A DNA stretch of 64,000 bases from NCBI RefSeq assembly GCF_027244095.1, contig NC_069658.1, positions 264,624,687 through 264,688,686 of the forward strand. The letters run 5' to 3'. The DNA comes from Hemicordylus capensis. Its lineage: Eukaryota; Chordata; Lepidosauria; Squamata; Cordylidae. The number at the start of each line of letters is the position of its first letter. Within the stretch, counting starts at the first letter, position 1. The notes beneath the pieces are model-generated. The model saw nothing but the letters and a program-made list of their open reading frames with translations, had not been told where the DNA came from and made no database searches. This document shows positions 19,789-30,386 of this stretch, in pieces. A program made the position numbers and the translations under genes.

Positions 19789-19961
19789 AGGGGTGGCCAA
19801 CCTTGGGTGCCAAGATGTTGCTGGACCACAAATCTCCAGTCACCTCCAGCCCCAGTGCCCTTTATCTGGGAGTGATGGGAGCTGTTGTTGTTGTTGTTAT
19901 TGATTCAATTTCTATACTACCCTTCCAAAAATGGCTCAGGGCAGTTTACACAGAGGAATAA

Positions 19962-20012
<51 letters not shown>

Positions 20013-20229
20013 GATGGATCTCTGTCCCCAAATGGCTCACAATCTAAAAAGAAACATAAGAGAGACACCAGCAACAGTCACTGGAAGTACTGTGCTGGGG
20101 GTGGATAGGGCCAGTTACTCTTCCCCTGCTAAATAAAGAGAATCACCATGTTAAAAAGGTGCCTCTTTGCCCAGTTAGCAGGAGTTGTAGTCCAACCACA
20201 TCTGGGCACCCATGGTTGGGAAACCCTGC
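19789..20229. mobile_element. palindromic hAT-like MITE split by a SINE
   Basis: The left half starts 'caggggtggccaaccttggg' and runs to 'agtgatgggag' near 19880. The right half 'ggagttgtagtccaaccaca...catggttgggaaaccctg' is 20175-20229. The SINE at 19893-20175 interrupts it. Confidence 0.7.
19893..20175 (-). mobile_element. SINE with L2-like tail
   Basis: It runs from 'ttctatactacccttccaaa' (tail), then (ATAA)n at 19958-20011 and 'gtccccaaatggctcacaat', to 'gtgcctctttgcccagttag'. It is inserted in the MITE at 19789. Confidence 0.82.
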
Positions 20230-20244
20230 TCTAGAGTGATGCTT

Positions 20245-20490
20245 GTATACATGACCTCTGCTAACTGGGCAAAGAGGCACCTTTTACCATGGTGATTCTC
20301 TTTATTTAGCAGGGGGAGAGTAACTGGCCCTATCCATCCCCAGCACAGTACTTCCAGTGACTGTTGCTGGTGTCTATCTTATGTTTCATTTTAGAATGTG
20401 AGCCCTTTAGGGACAGGTAGCCATCTTATTTATTTATTATTTATAAACTGCCCTGAGCTATTTTTGGAAGGGCGGTATAGAAATCGAAAT
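20245..20490 (+). mobile_element. SINE with L2-like tail
   Basis: It runs from 'ctgctaactgggcaaagagg' through 'gtgactgttgctggtgtcta' to 'actgccctgagctatttttg' and 'gaagggcggtatagaaatcg', then (AGT)n and (AAC)n up to 20540. Confidence 0.88.
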
Positions 20491-20508
20491 AGTAGTAGTA
20501 GTAGTAGT

Positions 20509-20539
<31 letters not shown>

Positions 20540-20540
20540 C
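20490..20540. repeat. (TAG)n(AAC)n microsatellite
   Basis: This is the compound tail array of the preceding SINE. Confidence 0.9.
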
Positions 20541-21249
20541 TTGGTTTTTCTACCTATGAACTGATGACTGGCAGCTGAATGTATGAAAGGACTCCATTGA
20601 AAAGCACTGCATTCGAGGTCATGGGGCAGCAGCATATGAGCTATAGTATTATATCTCCGAGAGGGCCCATTCAAACATGCAAGCCATCACTTGATGTTGC
20701 AGGCATCAAGTGATGACCACCATTGTGGAAACCAACTCTTAGGGGCTGGCTGCTGAATGTGGGAACCACCTGATTCACTCTATACAAGACTGTGTTATGT
20801 TGGGGAAGGCAAGAAGAAGAAGAAACATGGGGTACAAGAAAGCGACATGTTTCCCAGATAAGCTTCCCTTCTATAAACTGGAGTGAACAAGGACCCTTTG
20901 CCAGGCCCCTTTTCTCCCATTGTTAACATGGCTTTCTCCATCTCAAGGGTTTCTTAGCGATGATCTCCCCGCTTCCAAGCATGTGAGGATTCCGCCTCCG
21001 CCCCCCATTTTACTGAACTTAATAATCCATATCCTCAATAATTGTCAAACGCTATTTTTTTCCTCCCACCTCGAAAGTCCATTTCCTCCCCGCCACACAA
21101 AAATTACGAGTTGTTTCTCAAGCTTTCCCTCTGGATGACCCAAGACTACGTGACCACCAGGAAGCTTTACGCTTAAGGCCAGTGGGAGGAGGTTGCTTCC
21201 TTTCTCCTGTTGCGCTCATGAGGACTAGCAACTGAGTCCAGCCTCTTTC

Positions 21250-21449
21250 AGACGTTCCTCGCTGGAGCCTTGATGCTGCTAAACGCGTCTTCCTACTTTT
21301 CTTTCTTTTTCATTCCGGCCAGCCCAAGCCCACTTTATGATCCCCAAACGGAGAGCTCCTTCCTGCTGGAAATCCACCTAGATGCCAACTTCCTGCTCCG
21401 ACAAAGTCAAGGCTGTACGAGTCATGAAATCCTGAGCTGAAAACTTCAG
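21250..21449 (+). other. candidate 5' UTR exon of the KRAB zinc-finger gene
   Basis: The stretch contains 'gttgcgctcatgag', 'aaacgcgtcttcc' and 'gctccgacaaagtc', some CpGs in otherwise CpG-poor DNA. It ends at a strong donor, 'ttcag|gtaaaata', at 21449/21450. No long frame is present, so it would be non-coding. The start site is unknown. The link to the coding exon at 22957 is inferred from order and strand. Confidence 0.4.
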
Positions 21450-22167
21450 GTAAAATATGGATGGGGAGCGGGGAGGAGAAAGCGGGGGATGTTTCTTTCC
21501 GTGGGACATGGAGATTTCTGATCCGTGGGGCATTTAGCGGAAGATCTGGCCAGAGCAGGAGTTCTGTTAAATCCTCGCTGTCTCCTCGGTATCTGATCTT
21601 CAGGAAATCTCCGGAGGATTAAGAGGTCAAAATCAGTCAAGAAAGGGGGATCTTTGCTTAAGGAGACTGATTTTTGTCGACTTTAGTATTCAGAGATCCC
21701 AACAGGTATCAAAGTCTCATCAAATGCTTTGGAATTCTATCGTCCCGCTAAACATTCTGGAATCCGTTGCAGATGGATCACCTAAGCCAGGGGATCGTAG
21801 TTCAGCCCTGTTGGGGAGGATCCATGTAAACTGGGGGGGGGATCAGAACCAAATTTCTGAATGAAAAATGAAGCTGGGTGAGGTGGCAGCTTATTGGTCA
21901 CAGATTAGTTACCCCTTAATGTATTGGGGAAATTTCCCCCCTCGTGCAATAATCTGTGCGATTGTGCAGTAATCTGTGTGATAAAAAGGTAACCCCTTCT
22001 CTCCCCATTCCCAGTACAAGTAAGTACATAGGGGGGCATGGTTCTAAACTGGCAACGCTCATAGTGCACAATCTAATAGCATCACTACTTTATAACATTT
22101 AGATTCCACCTTGTCTTTAAAGAATCTGTCTGTCTGTCTATCTGTCTGTCTATCTATTTATTGAATT

Positions 22168-22385
22168 CATATACCACCTAATATAGAAATATCTAGGCAG
22201 TGTACATCATGCCATTTTGAGCCTCCTCCCCCATTTTGACCTCACAACAATACTGTGAGATTGGTAAGGTTGAGAAAGTTATCCAAAAGAAAAACCCATC
22301 CAAGGTCACCCAGTGAGTTTCATGGCACAGCATGGGTCTCTTCGGTCCCAGTCTGACACCCTAACCACTATGCCATAGCTCTTGT
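22168..22385 (-). mobile_element. tRNA-derived SINE, diverged
   Basis: 'catataccacctaatataga...tcacaacaatactgtgagat...aggtcacccagtgagtttc...ctaaccactatgccatagc' follows the 5362 family in reverse. A (TCTG/TCTA)n run precedes it. Confidence 0.7.
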
Positions 22386-22885
22386 AGCTATGGTGGATTG
22401 ACTGATCTGGATAAAAATGTATGCCTTTATGGGTGTTCATCTACCAAATAAATTCATACCTGCACTACCTTGTCTCTCCCTCCCCTCTTTGTGGCATCTC
22501 CTTTAGTGTTTAAATTTTGATTGTAAGCTCCATGATGGAGACCTGGGCTTCTTTTCTTATACACTCTGTAAAATGCCACATGCATTGCTGGCACTATGCA
22601 AAATAATTAAGCAAAACGATGCAATAATGGGGTTGGGGTGTCTGTCCATGACTGAACTTAGAGAAACTGTGATCTTGAAATAAGAAAATATTAAAACTGA
22701 TTTGGCCAGCTGTGATCCCAGTTGTTAAGTGGGCTGCTGTTTAACTCTTCAAACTTTTTATAAGAGGTCCAAATGACATCCTCTCCCAGTTATAAAATGT
22801 TTCCCAAATTCACAAACTTTGAACTAACTAAATAAAAATTGCATTGCATTGCATTTCTTTGGGAAGTGGTAAACAGGGATTTGAA

Positions 22886-22888
<3 letters not shown>

Positions 22889-22931
<43 letters not shown>
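22889..22931. repeat. (GT)n microsatellite next to a splice acceptor
   Basis: About 21 GT units end some 25 bases before the proposed acceptor at 22956. Confidence 0.95.
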
Positions 22932-22932
<1 letters not shown>

Positions 22933-22956
22933 AAAAATTCTGGTTCCAGGCTGCAG

Positions 22957-23066
22957 AATCCTATTCAGTTCCTCCAGATCCCTATTGATTAATCTGAGCC
23001 TCCAAGCCTTCTTCCACGGGCAGGGAAGAAGAAGAAGGACTCATGGCAGCTGAAAAGGGCATCAAG
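22957..23066 (+). CDS. KRAB zinc-finger gene, exon with start codon
   Basis: The exon follows 'ggctgcag' (22949-22956) and ends at 'atcaag|gtaaga' (23066/23067). The ATG at 23043 begins MAAEKGIK, a start typical of reptile KRAB zinc-finger proteins. The exon ends in phase 0, which matches the phase-0 start of the KRAB-A exon at 27695. The 86 bases before the ATG would be 5' UTR. Another acceptor 8 bases earlier ('ttccag') is possible and would change only the UTR. Support is the start codon, donor and phase agreement; no transcript was seen. Confidence 0.6.
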
Positions 23067-23314
23067 GTAAGATGGGGCTGCGGGGTGCCCTTACTTACTT
23101 AAAAGTAAGTACCATAATTAAGCTGGCTGTGGTGCATCAAGGTTTTGTGCATTTTTGTCTTGGGCACAGGAAGGAGGTGGTTGGGGAGGATGAGAATGAA
23201 TGAGATTTGCTTGCATATCTGATCTTAATCTGTTTTGTTTATGCAGACAGGAGGTTGGGAATTGCCCCTGGGCTTGAAACCTGTGTTCACACAACTTCCC
23301 CATTCCCCCCTCCC

Positions 23315-23425
23315 CCTTCTCACAGCCTCCAGCTGTTGTTGAACTACAACTCCCATCATCCCCAGCTGCAATGAATTATCCTAGGAGTTGTAGTCCAACA
23401 ATAGCTAGAGAGCTTCAGATTGGCC
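23315..23425. repeat. palindromic MITE remnant
   Basis: 'gaactacaactcccatcatc' is mirrored by 'cctaggagttgtagtccaac'. Confidence 0.65.
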
Positions 23426-23444
23426 ACCCCTTGCTCTGTACCAG

Positions 23445-23575
23445 TGGTTCTCAATGGGGGGGGGAGGAAGACTCCAGATGTTGCTGGACTACAACTCCCA
23501 TCAGCCCCTGATACAATTTATTGTGGCTGGAGATGATGGGAATTGTAGTTCAGCAACATCTGGAGGCCCCCAGGT
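23445..23575. mobile_element. palindromic hAT-like MITE
   Basis: 'ccagatgttgctggactaca' is mirrored by 'tgtagttcagcaacatctgg', around 'cagcccctgatacaatttat'. It is the same family as 51580. Confidence 0.8.
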
Positions 23576-23576
23576 G

Positions 23577-23818
23577 ATTTATTTTTATTTATTTTACATT
23601 TATATTCCACTCTTCCTCCAAGGAGCCCAGAGTGGTGTACGACATACTTGAGTTTCTCTTTCACAACAACCCTGTGAAATCGGTTAGGCTGAGAGAAATG
23701 GCTGAGAGAAAAGGCTGGCCCAGAGTCACCCAGCTAGTATCATGGCTGAATGGGGATTTGAACTCAGGTCTCCCCAGTCCTAGTCCAGCACTCTAACCAC
23801 TACACCACGCTGGCTCTC
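23577..23818 (-). mobile_element. tRNA-derived SINE
   Basis: It runs from 'atattccactcttcctccaa' to 'ctctaaccactacaccacgc', with the B box in 'gaactcaggtctccccagtc'. Confidence 0.88.
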
Positions 23819-23984
23819 TTGCCAGTAGCAGCCATGGGAGGGATGCTATGCTGGGATAAGGACAGCTGTTCTCCACCTGCTAAATGTAAGACAGTCACGA
23901 CTTCAAAGATGCTTCTTTGCCTGTTAGCAGCATTGCTAGTATTTAAGGTGCTGCAAGACTCTTTTTATTCACATAGTATATTAA

Positions 23985-24172
23985 AACACACACACACACA
24001 AACACACTTCTATCCTGCCCTTCTTCCAAGGAGCTCAGGATACTATATGTGGTTCTCCTCACCTACATTTTATCCCCACAGCAGCCCTGTGAGGTAGGTT
24101 AGGGTGAGAGACAGCTACTGGCCCAGGGTCATTCAGTGAGTCGGCTGAGAATTTGAACTCAGGACTTGCAAA
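23985..24172 (-). mobile_element. tRNA-derived SINE, 5' truncated
   Basis: 'tatcctgcccttcttccaag...cagcagccctgtgaggtagg...atttgaactcaggact' follows a (CA)n tail. Confidence 0.8.
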
Positions 24173-24317
24173 GGCAAACATGAGCAGGGGCATAGCAAGG
24201 CTGGAATGGGTCCTGGGACAAAAAGTGAAGCTGTGCCCCTGCATCCTCACCTTCTTAAGAGAGGCAGTGGGTAGAGTGAAGAGCCAGCCAGTGGCCCCTG
24301 CTCCTTCAGGGGGTCAA

Positions 24318-24403
24318 GGACAGCTGCTGCCAGTCTGTGAAGACAATACTGAGCTAGATAGACCAATGGGCTGACTCAGTATATGACAGTTTCCTATGTT
24401 CCT
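24318..24403 (+). mobile_element. 5S-SINE 3' fragment
   Basis: 'ctgccagtctgtgaagacaa' runs to 'gactcagtatatgacagttt', matching the 3' end of the 6247 copy. Confidence 0.8.
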
Positions 24404-24447
24404 ATTTGTCCTCCCTCCCCACTCACCATTCAGTTGTATGTAACAGG

Positions 24448-24578
24448 GCTGCTCAACTTTGGCCCTCCTGCAGATGTTGGCCTACAACTCCCATAATCCC
24501 TGGTAATCCCTGGCTACTATGGCTGGGGATTATGAGAGTTGTAGTCCAAAAACAGCTGGGGGCCCTAAATTGAGCAGG
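24448..24578. mobile_element. palindromic MITE
   Basis: 'ggcctacaactcccataatc' is mirrored by 'attatgagagttgtagtcca'. The outer ends 'gggctgctcaactttggccc' and 'ggccctaaattgagcaggcc' also pair. Confidence 0.78.
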
Positions 24579-24744
24579 CCTGGGTTATAGCTACACCTCT
24601 GAGACCAGGGGAGGGCAGATTTAAGGCTTTTAGGAGCACCCAGTGCAAAATAGCTGCTTGAGGAGGCGGAGCCTGTCACAGAATGGAAGCTTGGGAAGGT
24701 AGAGCCAGTCACAAAATGACAGCTTCTACAAAAATTTACACCAG

Positions 24745-24880
24745 GCCTGCACAACTTTGGGCCTCCTGCAGATGTTGAACTACAACTCCCAGCATCATCC
24801 CCAGCCATCAGGGGCCAAGAGTCAGGGATCGTGGGAGTTGTAGTCCACCATCTGCAGGAAGGCCAAAGCTGTGCAGCCCT
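24745..24880. mobile_element. palindromic MITE
   Basis: 'ggcctgcacaactttgggcc' pairs with 'ggccaaagctgtgcagccct'. The inner arms are 'gaactacaactcccagcatc' and 'gatcgtgggagttgtagtcc'. Confidence 0.78.
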
Positions 24881-25112
24881 GATTAACATCAACAGAATAA
24901 AGGATTTTAAGATCAAACCCCCTGAATTCAAGGAAAATCTTGTTGCAAGACAGGAAGGGAGCAATTCAGTTGGCTTTGTGGGAGAAGAAACTGGAGAGAA
25001 ATTGATGAGAAAGTGAAAACAACCCTGAGCACTTGAAGAAAGAGAGATTTAAAATGGCGCAGCCATGCCCCCATTGAGCAAGCCAATCAGAACTGCAGTG
25101 TCGGTGGGAAGG

Positions 25113-25345
25113 GAGGGGTAAAGTAAAGTGTGCCGTCAAGTTGATTTCGACTCCTGGCGCCCACAGAGCCCTGTGGTTTTCTTGGTAGAATACAGGAGGG
25201 GTTTACCATTGCCTCCTTCCGGGCAGTATGAGATGTTGCCTTTCAGCACCTTCCTATATCACTGCTGCCCAATATAGTACCAGCGTGGATTTGAACCGGC
25301 AACCTTCTGCTTGTTAGTCAAGCATTTCCCTGCTATGTCACATAA
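25113..25345 (-). mobile_element. tRNA-derived SINE (second family)
   Basis: It runs from 'taaagtaaagtgtgccgtca' through 'gtagaatacaggaggggttt' to 'ggatttgaaccggcaacctt' and 'agtcaagcatttccctgc'. It is the complement of the 8786 family and here includes the tRNA-like head. Confidence 0.85.
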
Positions 25346-25814
25346 GGTGATGGAAAGGAAGGGAGGGAGAAGCAAACTCAAATGCCTGAAGAGTTACTTT
25401 AGATCAGCCCGGACCTACCAGTAGCTCCCAAGCGACCTAATTTCCCCTTCCCGTTAGACTGCAGAGAGAACCTTACACAGAGACAGTGATACACACACCA
25501 GCTTCCATGCTAGGCTTTCAAGTGACGTGCATATTCTGGGGACAGGATCTGCACCTGTGCTCCCACTCTCCCCACTGCACTGCATGCATGCATTTGCCCT
25601 GGATAAGCTGTGCATAGAGGCCTATAAGGTTTCCTCCCTGTGACTGGGAGCCCTGCTTTCCCAGGCTTCTGGATCATATGGAAAAAGCCTTACACAGAGA
25701 CCTGGGTGTGAGTGTGCGCTCCATGAAGATGTTCAACCACATTCAAAGCATTCAGGGGCAAAGTGGTGGTGGTGGCAGCTGCCACTGTGATTCTAGTTCC
25801 CCCTGTATAGCTCA

Positions 25815-25913
25815 CACTGCTACTACTACTACTACTACTACTAATAATAATAATAATAATGTTAGATTAGATTAGATTAGATTAGATTAGATTAGATTAG
25901 ATTAGATTAGATT
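25815..25913. repeat. compound (CTA)n(AAT)n(GATTA)n array
   Basis: Trinucleotide runs at 25815-25860 are followed by about ten copies of GATTA (25863-25913). Confidence 0.93.
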
Positions 25914-26015
25914 GTGAGCCCTTTGGGGATAGGGTTCTATCTTATTTTTATTTATTATTTCTCTGTGTAAACCACCCTGAGCCATTTTTGGAAGGGCGGT
26001 ATAGAAATCGAATAA
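25905..26015 (+). mobile_element. SINE with L2-like tail, 3' part
   Basis: 'ttgtgagccctttggggata' is followed by 'ccaccctgagccatttttgg' and 'aagggcggtatagaaatcga', then (ACTA)n. Confidence 0.82.
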
Positions 26016-26034
26016 CTAACTAACTAACTAATAA

Positions 26035-26220
26035 CAATAAATGATTTTAATGTTAAAATAATTTTGTTTAATTGATTTAGTTTTGATTTTAATGTTAAAA
26101 TGATTTTAATTGTTTAATTGATTTAGTTTTTATTGTAATTGTTAACTGATTTTAATTGTTTTTATTTTGATGTAAACTAGCCCCAGCCATTTTTGGAAGG
26201 GCGGTATATAAATCAAATAC
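26035..26220 (+). mobile_element. L2 LINE 3' UTR and tail
   Basis: AT-rich repeats ('gattttaatgttaaaat' twice) precede 'taaactagccccagccattt' and 'gaagggcggtatataaatca', then (CATA)n. Confidence 0.78.
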
Positions 26221-26224
26221 ATGC

Positions 26225-26475
26225 ATACATACATACGACTATTGATATTTATATACTGCTCGTCAACCAAAGTTCTCAAAGTGGTTTACATAGAAAAATA
26301 AATAATACATGAACAAGATGCTCCCTGTCCCCAAAGGGCTCACACTCTAAAAGGAAACAAAAGGCAGATACCAGCTACAGCCACTGGAGGAAAGATAATA
26401 GAAATAGAAGAGAATCACCACTTCACCTTCACCATCATCAAAGGTGTCTCTTTGCTCAGTTAGCAGCAGGTTTTT
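26225..26475 (-). mobile_element. SINE with L2-like tail, diverged
   Basis: 'gtccccaaagggctcacact', 'gccactggagg', 'aatcaccacttc' and 'gtgtctctttgctcagttag' follow this family in reverse, with a tail 'tactgctcgtcaaccaaag' unlike the others. Confidence 0.72.
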
Positions 26476-27072
26476 TTAAAAAATTAAATTTTTATTAATT
26501 TTAACAATAATAACATTAATATTCACAACAAATAAACAAATATGGACTTCCCGCTCACACCTCCTCGTGAATCATCAACTATGAGCCCCTGGTGGCGCAG
26601 TGGTAAAACTGCCGCCCTGTAACCAGAAGGTTACAAGTTCGATCCTGACCAGGGGCTCAAGGTTGACTCAGCCTTCCATCCTTCCGAGGTCGGTAAAATG
26701 AGTACCCAGAATGTTGGGGGCAATATGCTAAATCATTGTAAACCGCTTAGAGAGCTCCGGCTATAAAGCGGTATATAAATGTAAGTGCTATTGCTATAGA
26801 ATTAACCCTTGCTATAATAATAATTCAAAACATAAATTTAAACCTTACAAACACGATTTTAATCTACCCCACCTGCAATTATTACTAAATTGCAAACCCT
26901 GTTGTAAAATCAATAGTAGGAAAATAGTTTTTTAGATACAACAAGAATGGTTTCCAATCTTCTTTAAAACATTCTAAATTTTGGTCTCTTATCAATATTG
27001 TAAGTTTTGCCATCTCCGTATATTCCAAGATTTTTATCAGCCAATCTTCTTTTGAAGGCAGTTCATTACTCT
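26476..27072 (-). mobile_element. L1 LINE 3' end, split by a SINE
   Basis: The minus strand at about 26880-27072 reads 'LPSKEDWLIKILEYTEMAKL', 'TILIRDQNLECFKEDWKPFL', then 'YLKNYFPTIDF', the last residues of L1 ORF2. The AT-rich 3' UTR follows toward 26476. The SINE at 26584-26796 is inserted in it. Confidence 0.75.
26584..26796 (+). mobile_element. tRNA-derived SINE (third family)
   Basis: 'agcccctggtggcgcagtgg' (A box) and 'gttacaagttcgatcctgac' (B box) are followed by 'ccatccttccgaggtcggta' and a LINE-like tail 'gtaaaccgcttagagagctc...gcggtatataaatgtaagtg'. This is a common squamate SINE type. Confidence 0.85.
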
Positions 27073-27694
27073 TCTACAGTTAGCAGCAGTTAGCACACAC
27101 CGTGGATGTCATGGGAAGTGGGCTTCTTCTTCTCTGCTTCTGGGTGGAGTTTGCTGCTGAGCTACTGTCCCCACCCAATACCAATTTATTCTCCGTAAAC
27201 GGAACACCTGAATAGCATACAAGTGTTGGTTTGTGAAGAGCACTTTGCAGACATCCAGTAAATGCAATGTTTGTGTGTGCCGGAGGGAGGGGGAGGAATT
27301 GGGATACTGCCTTTACTGTCCCCACTCCCAGCTAGTGTATGTTTATCTGCAGGTCTGAGCAGAGTCTATCCCCATACAAATTGTAAGCGCATACTCTCGC
27401 TGTGAGATCATCAGGAACTCTGCGAAACTTTGGGTCCCACCCTGATCATGCATGTGGGAAATGTGCTTCTGTGGCTGTATGAGCATAGATTCCATTCCAG
27501 CCTTCAGATGAACACATGGCAGGTGGGGGCCAAATCCAGAGGCTGTGATCCAGTTTCTTCCCCTCCACTGAGCAACTGAAAAGCCCTGGAGGAACATCAA
27601 AATATTGATTTCTGGAAGATGAGAATGATTGTTTCCTTCTCGGAGTCTGAGCACAAGCTGATTTGGGGGAGGGCCCCCACTCTTTCTGCCTTAG

Positions 27695-27821
27695 GAGCCA
27701 GCAGTCTTTGAAGAGATATCTGTGGATCTCATTGAGGAAAGGCTGATTCTTTGGGATCCCGACCTGTTCACCCTCTCCGGCAACAACCTTCACCAATATT
27801 GCACCATCCTGTCCTTGTTGG
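27695..27821 (+). CDS. KRAB-A exon, strongly diverged
   Basis: The exon lies between 'tgccttag' and 'gtaagg' and is 127 bases long, the usual KRAB-A exon size. It reads 'EPAVFEEISVDLIEERLILW', 'DPDLFTLSGNNLHQYC' and 'TILSLL' (residues 9-50, phase 1 at the end). Against the usual V.FE(D/E)V.V.F..EEW..LD..Q..LYR.VM.EN pattern the frame and spacing fit, but EEW is replaced by ERL, the LD..Q core by WDPDL, and the MLE region is lost. Those residues bind TRIM28, so classical repression is doubtful. Exon size, both splice sites, open frame and correct phase on both sides argue for a real exon. Confidence 0.7.
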
Positions 27822-27832
27822 GTAAGGCTTGA

Positions 27833-28370
27833 AGGCAAAGGGTGGATTCCTCCACATGGGGATGGAATGATGGTTGTTGGGGGTGGGGCTTCTGTTGCAG
27901 AAGTGTTTGTAATTTTCTGTCATGAAATAAGCCACTTCTTGGGGGGGGGAATTAAAAATAAAAAAATATTAAAGATCAATTAATTGATCCACTTCATATT
28001 AGATATACAGAGTCCCCCCCACCCTGCCCTACTTTTGTAACCAATATCAAAGCCCTATGCCAAGCCGTTCCAAAAGATCTAAAGGGTGGGGCAAAAGGAG
28101 AGTGCTTGACTTTTTTTTTTTTTAAATGAAGGCAAAGGGAAGATTCATTCACATGGAGGTGGAATGGTGGTCCAAGGAGGCAGGGGGGCTTCCGTTCTAG
28201 AAGTTTTTGTAACTTTCTGGCATGAAACAAGCAACTTAAAAGATAAATTTCAAAAATGTATTAAAAACCTATGATTGACTGGTCCATTTCAAATTAAATA
28301 TGCAGCGCCCGTACCCCCTCTGCGGGTGTCTGATATCAAAGCCCTAGACCAAGCCAACATGGAAATATAC
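27833..28370. repeat. tandem duplication, unit about 298 bp
   Basis: 'ggcaaaggg' at 27833 and 28131 opens two copies that share 'ttcacatggaggtggaatgg' type sequence, 'aagtttttgtaactttctgg', 'catgaaacaagc' and 'atcaaagccctatgccaagc'. A third, single copy lies near 63125-63300. The first begins about 12 bases after the KRAB-A donor. Confidence 0.75.
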
Positions 28371-28789
28371 AAGGTTTGGGGTGAGGGTAACCCACACAAA
28401 AGAGGTAACCCCCACAAAAGCCCAATAGTCTCTCTCACACACACACACTCACCCCTTCTGGATGTCTCCGCGCATGAGGCAGGCACAGGAAACAAGGAGA
28501 CAGTGATGGGGTGGCAGGGCAGAGGGCTTGAACAAGTCTGGGGCGGCTAGTTCTGGCCTTTCTGCCTCCTTTAGGCCCAGCCTCTGCTGCTGGGCAGCCT
28601 GCCAGCCTGCACTCCTCAGAGGGCAGAGGCCTCTATGCAAGCTCTGCCCACCCACTAAACAGCTGATTGTTGGGTGTAGGGGTAGCAGCAGCAGTGGAAA
28701 AAAGCGTCCCAATGGCCAGCCAGGCTGCTGGAGCCCTTCAAAAGGGTGGGATGGCCGGGGCCTCGTACTTGTGCCGCCAGGTCCGTGCC

Positions 28790-28885
28790 TAACAGCACCC
28801 CTGGTTGGACTACAATTCTGATCATCCTTGGTCACCATGGCCAAGGCTGGGGGTGAGGCGCCTTGCAGACCAACAATACCTGGAG
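28790..28885. repeat. palindromic MITE remnant
   Basis: 'ttggactacaattctgatca' is followed by 'ccatggccaaggctgggggt'. It is degenerate. Confidence 0.5.
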
Positions 28886-29384
28886 ATCCAAAGAGGACTG
28901 GAGGTTTCTGAGCAACCATGGGGAAACAGGACCATCAACCACTATTGATCGGGATGGTCAAGGAGTAAAACCCCAGACGTCTGGGACTTCCCCGCCCCCT
29001 CTCCCTTCCAAGGCTCCTGTTCTCTGTACACCAAGGGCCAAAACAGGGACGAAACAGGAGCTCAGTGATTAGGAGTTCAGCACTGGGGGTTTGATTTTAC
29101 ATATGAACAAAAAACCTAATACATCATTTGTGTCATTGAGAATGGACAAAAGAATAGTAGATAATTCTGCACTATAAATAATGACAGATTTCAGAGTTTC
29201 AAAATAAAGAAGAGCTGGGGGGGGGCGGAATAGCTCAATCTACAGTCAGTAGTTTAGCAAATAAGTACTGGACAGAACTTCAGCAGCTGTTTACAAAGTT
29301 TTTTCTCTGAATCTACACATGTTAAAAATGAAGATGATTATCAGGCTATCTGGAATTTGACAGCATCTTCAGTTGTGTTTCACA

Positions 29385-30080
29385 GTGTGGCAGCTGTGAA
29401 AAAGGCCAATTCCATGCTAGGGATCTTTAGGAATAGGACTGAAAATTAAAATGCTAATATTATGATGCCCTTATACAAATCTATGGTGTGGCCACATCCG
29501 GAGTACTGCATACAGTTTTGGTCACTGTATCTTAAGGAGGACATTGTAGAAAAGGTGCAGAAGAGGGCAATCAAGACGATCAGGGGCCTAGTGCACCTTC
29601 CTTATGGGGCAAGGATACAGCATCTAGGGCTCTTTACTTCAGAAAGGAGGCACCTAAGGGGAGACATGATAGAGGTCTATAAAGTTATGCATGGAGCGGA
29701 GAGAGTGGACAGAGATAAATTTTTCTCCCTCTCTCACAACACTAGAACCAGGAGTCATCCCATGAAACTGAAGGTTGGGAAATTTAGGACCAACAAGAGG
29801 AAGTACTTTTTCACACAGCGCATAATTAATCTATGCCATTCTTTGCCATGGGATGTGGTGATGGCCACTGGTTTGGACAGCTTTAAAAGGGGCTTAGACA
29901 AATTCATGGAGGACAGGTCTATCAATGGCTACTAGTCAATATCAGTTGCAAGGGAGCAACAGCAGGAGAGAGGGCATGTCCTCACCTCTTTCCTGTGGGC
30001 TCCCCAGAGGTATCTGGTGGGCTACTGTGTGGAACAGGATGCTCAACTACGTAGGCCTTGGGCCAGATCCATCAGGGCTG
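29385..30080 (+). mobile_element. CR1 LINE 3' end
   Basis: A 157-residue frame (29462-29935) reads 'MMPLYKSMVWPHPEYCIQFW', 'VQKRAIKTIRGLVHLPYG', 'RRHLRGDMIEVYKVMHG' and 'FRTNKRKYFFTQRIINLCHS', the C-terminal region of CR1. The 3' UTR continues to 'ttgggccagatccatcaggg'. It lies in intron 2 of gene 1, sense orientation. Confidence 0.88.
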
Positions 30081-30272
30081 TTCTTATTTTTTAATATTTT
30101 CATTGTCAGGTTGTATACTATATTTGTTACAAGTGTTAAAAAGATACATTTTCTGCAATAGCTAAGTTCTCTTTGGTTTTATTGTTGGGGGGTGTGTGGG
30201 TTGGGGGGGGGGTATGCGTTATGAGCTTAGTCTCCCTTAAGACCTTTTCCCTTTTCTTCTCTGGCTGAGTAG

Positions 30273-30386
30273 AATTTCAAAATTCCAAGCCTGAAATGTT
30301 CTTAATAACAGAGGATGGTGTTGAGACGCCCCTCTCACTGGTCAAGATGGTGGAGGAGTTTGAGATTGGGCCATACTCATTCCAAG
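30273..30386 (+). CDS. KRAB-B exon
   Basis: The exon lies between 'ctgagtag' and 'gtgagg' and has 114 bases. Joined to the KRAB-A exon it reads 'EFQNSKPEMFLITEDGVETP' then 'LSLVKMVEEFEIGPYSFQ', which parallels the usual 'GFQI.KPELI..LE.GEE' KRAB-B pattern. It starts and ends in phase 1, so the frame runs from the A exon into the finger exon. The later half is longer than usual. No stop is present. Confidence 0.65.

Noticed and set aside
29462-29935. 157-residue open frame as a host gene
   Set aside because: It is the CR1 reverse-transcriptase C-terminus and matches the minus-strand frame at 54765.
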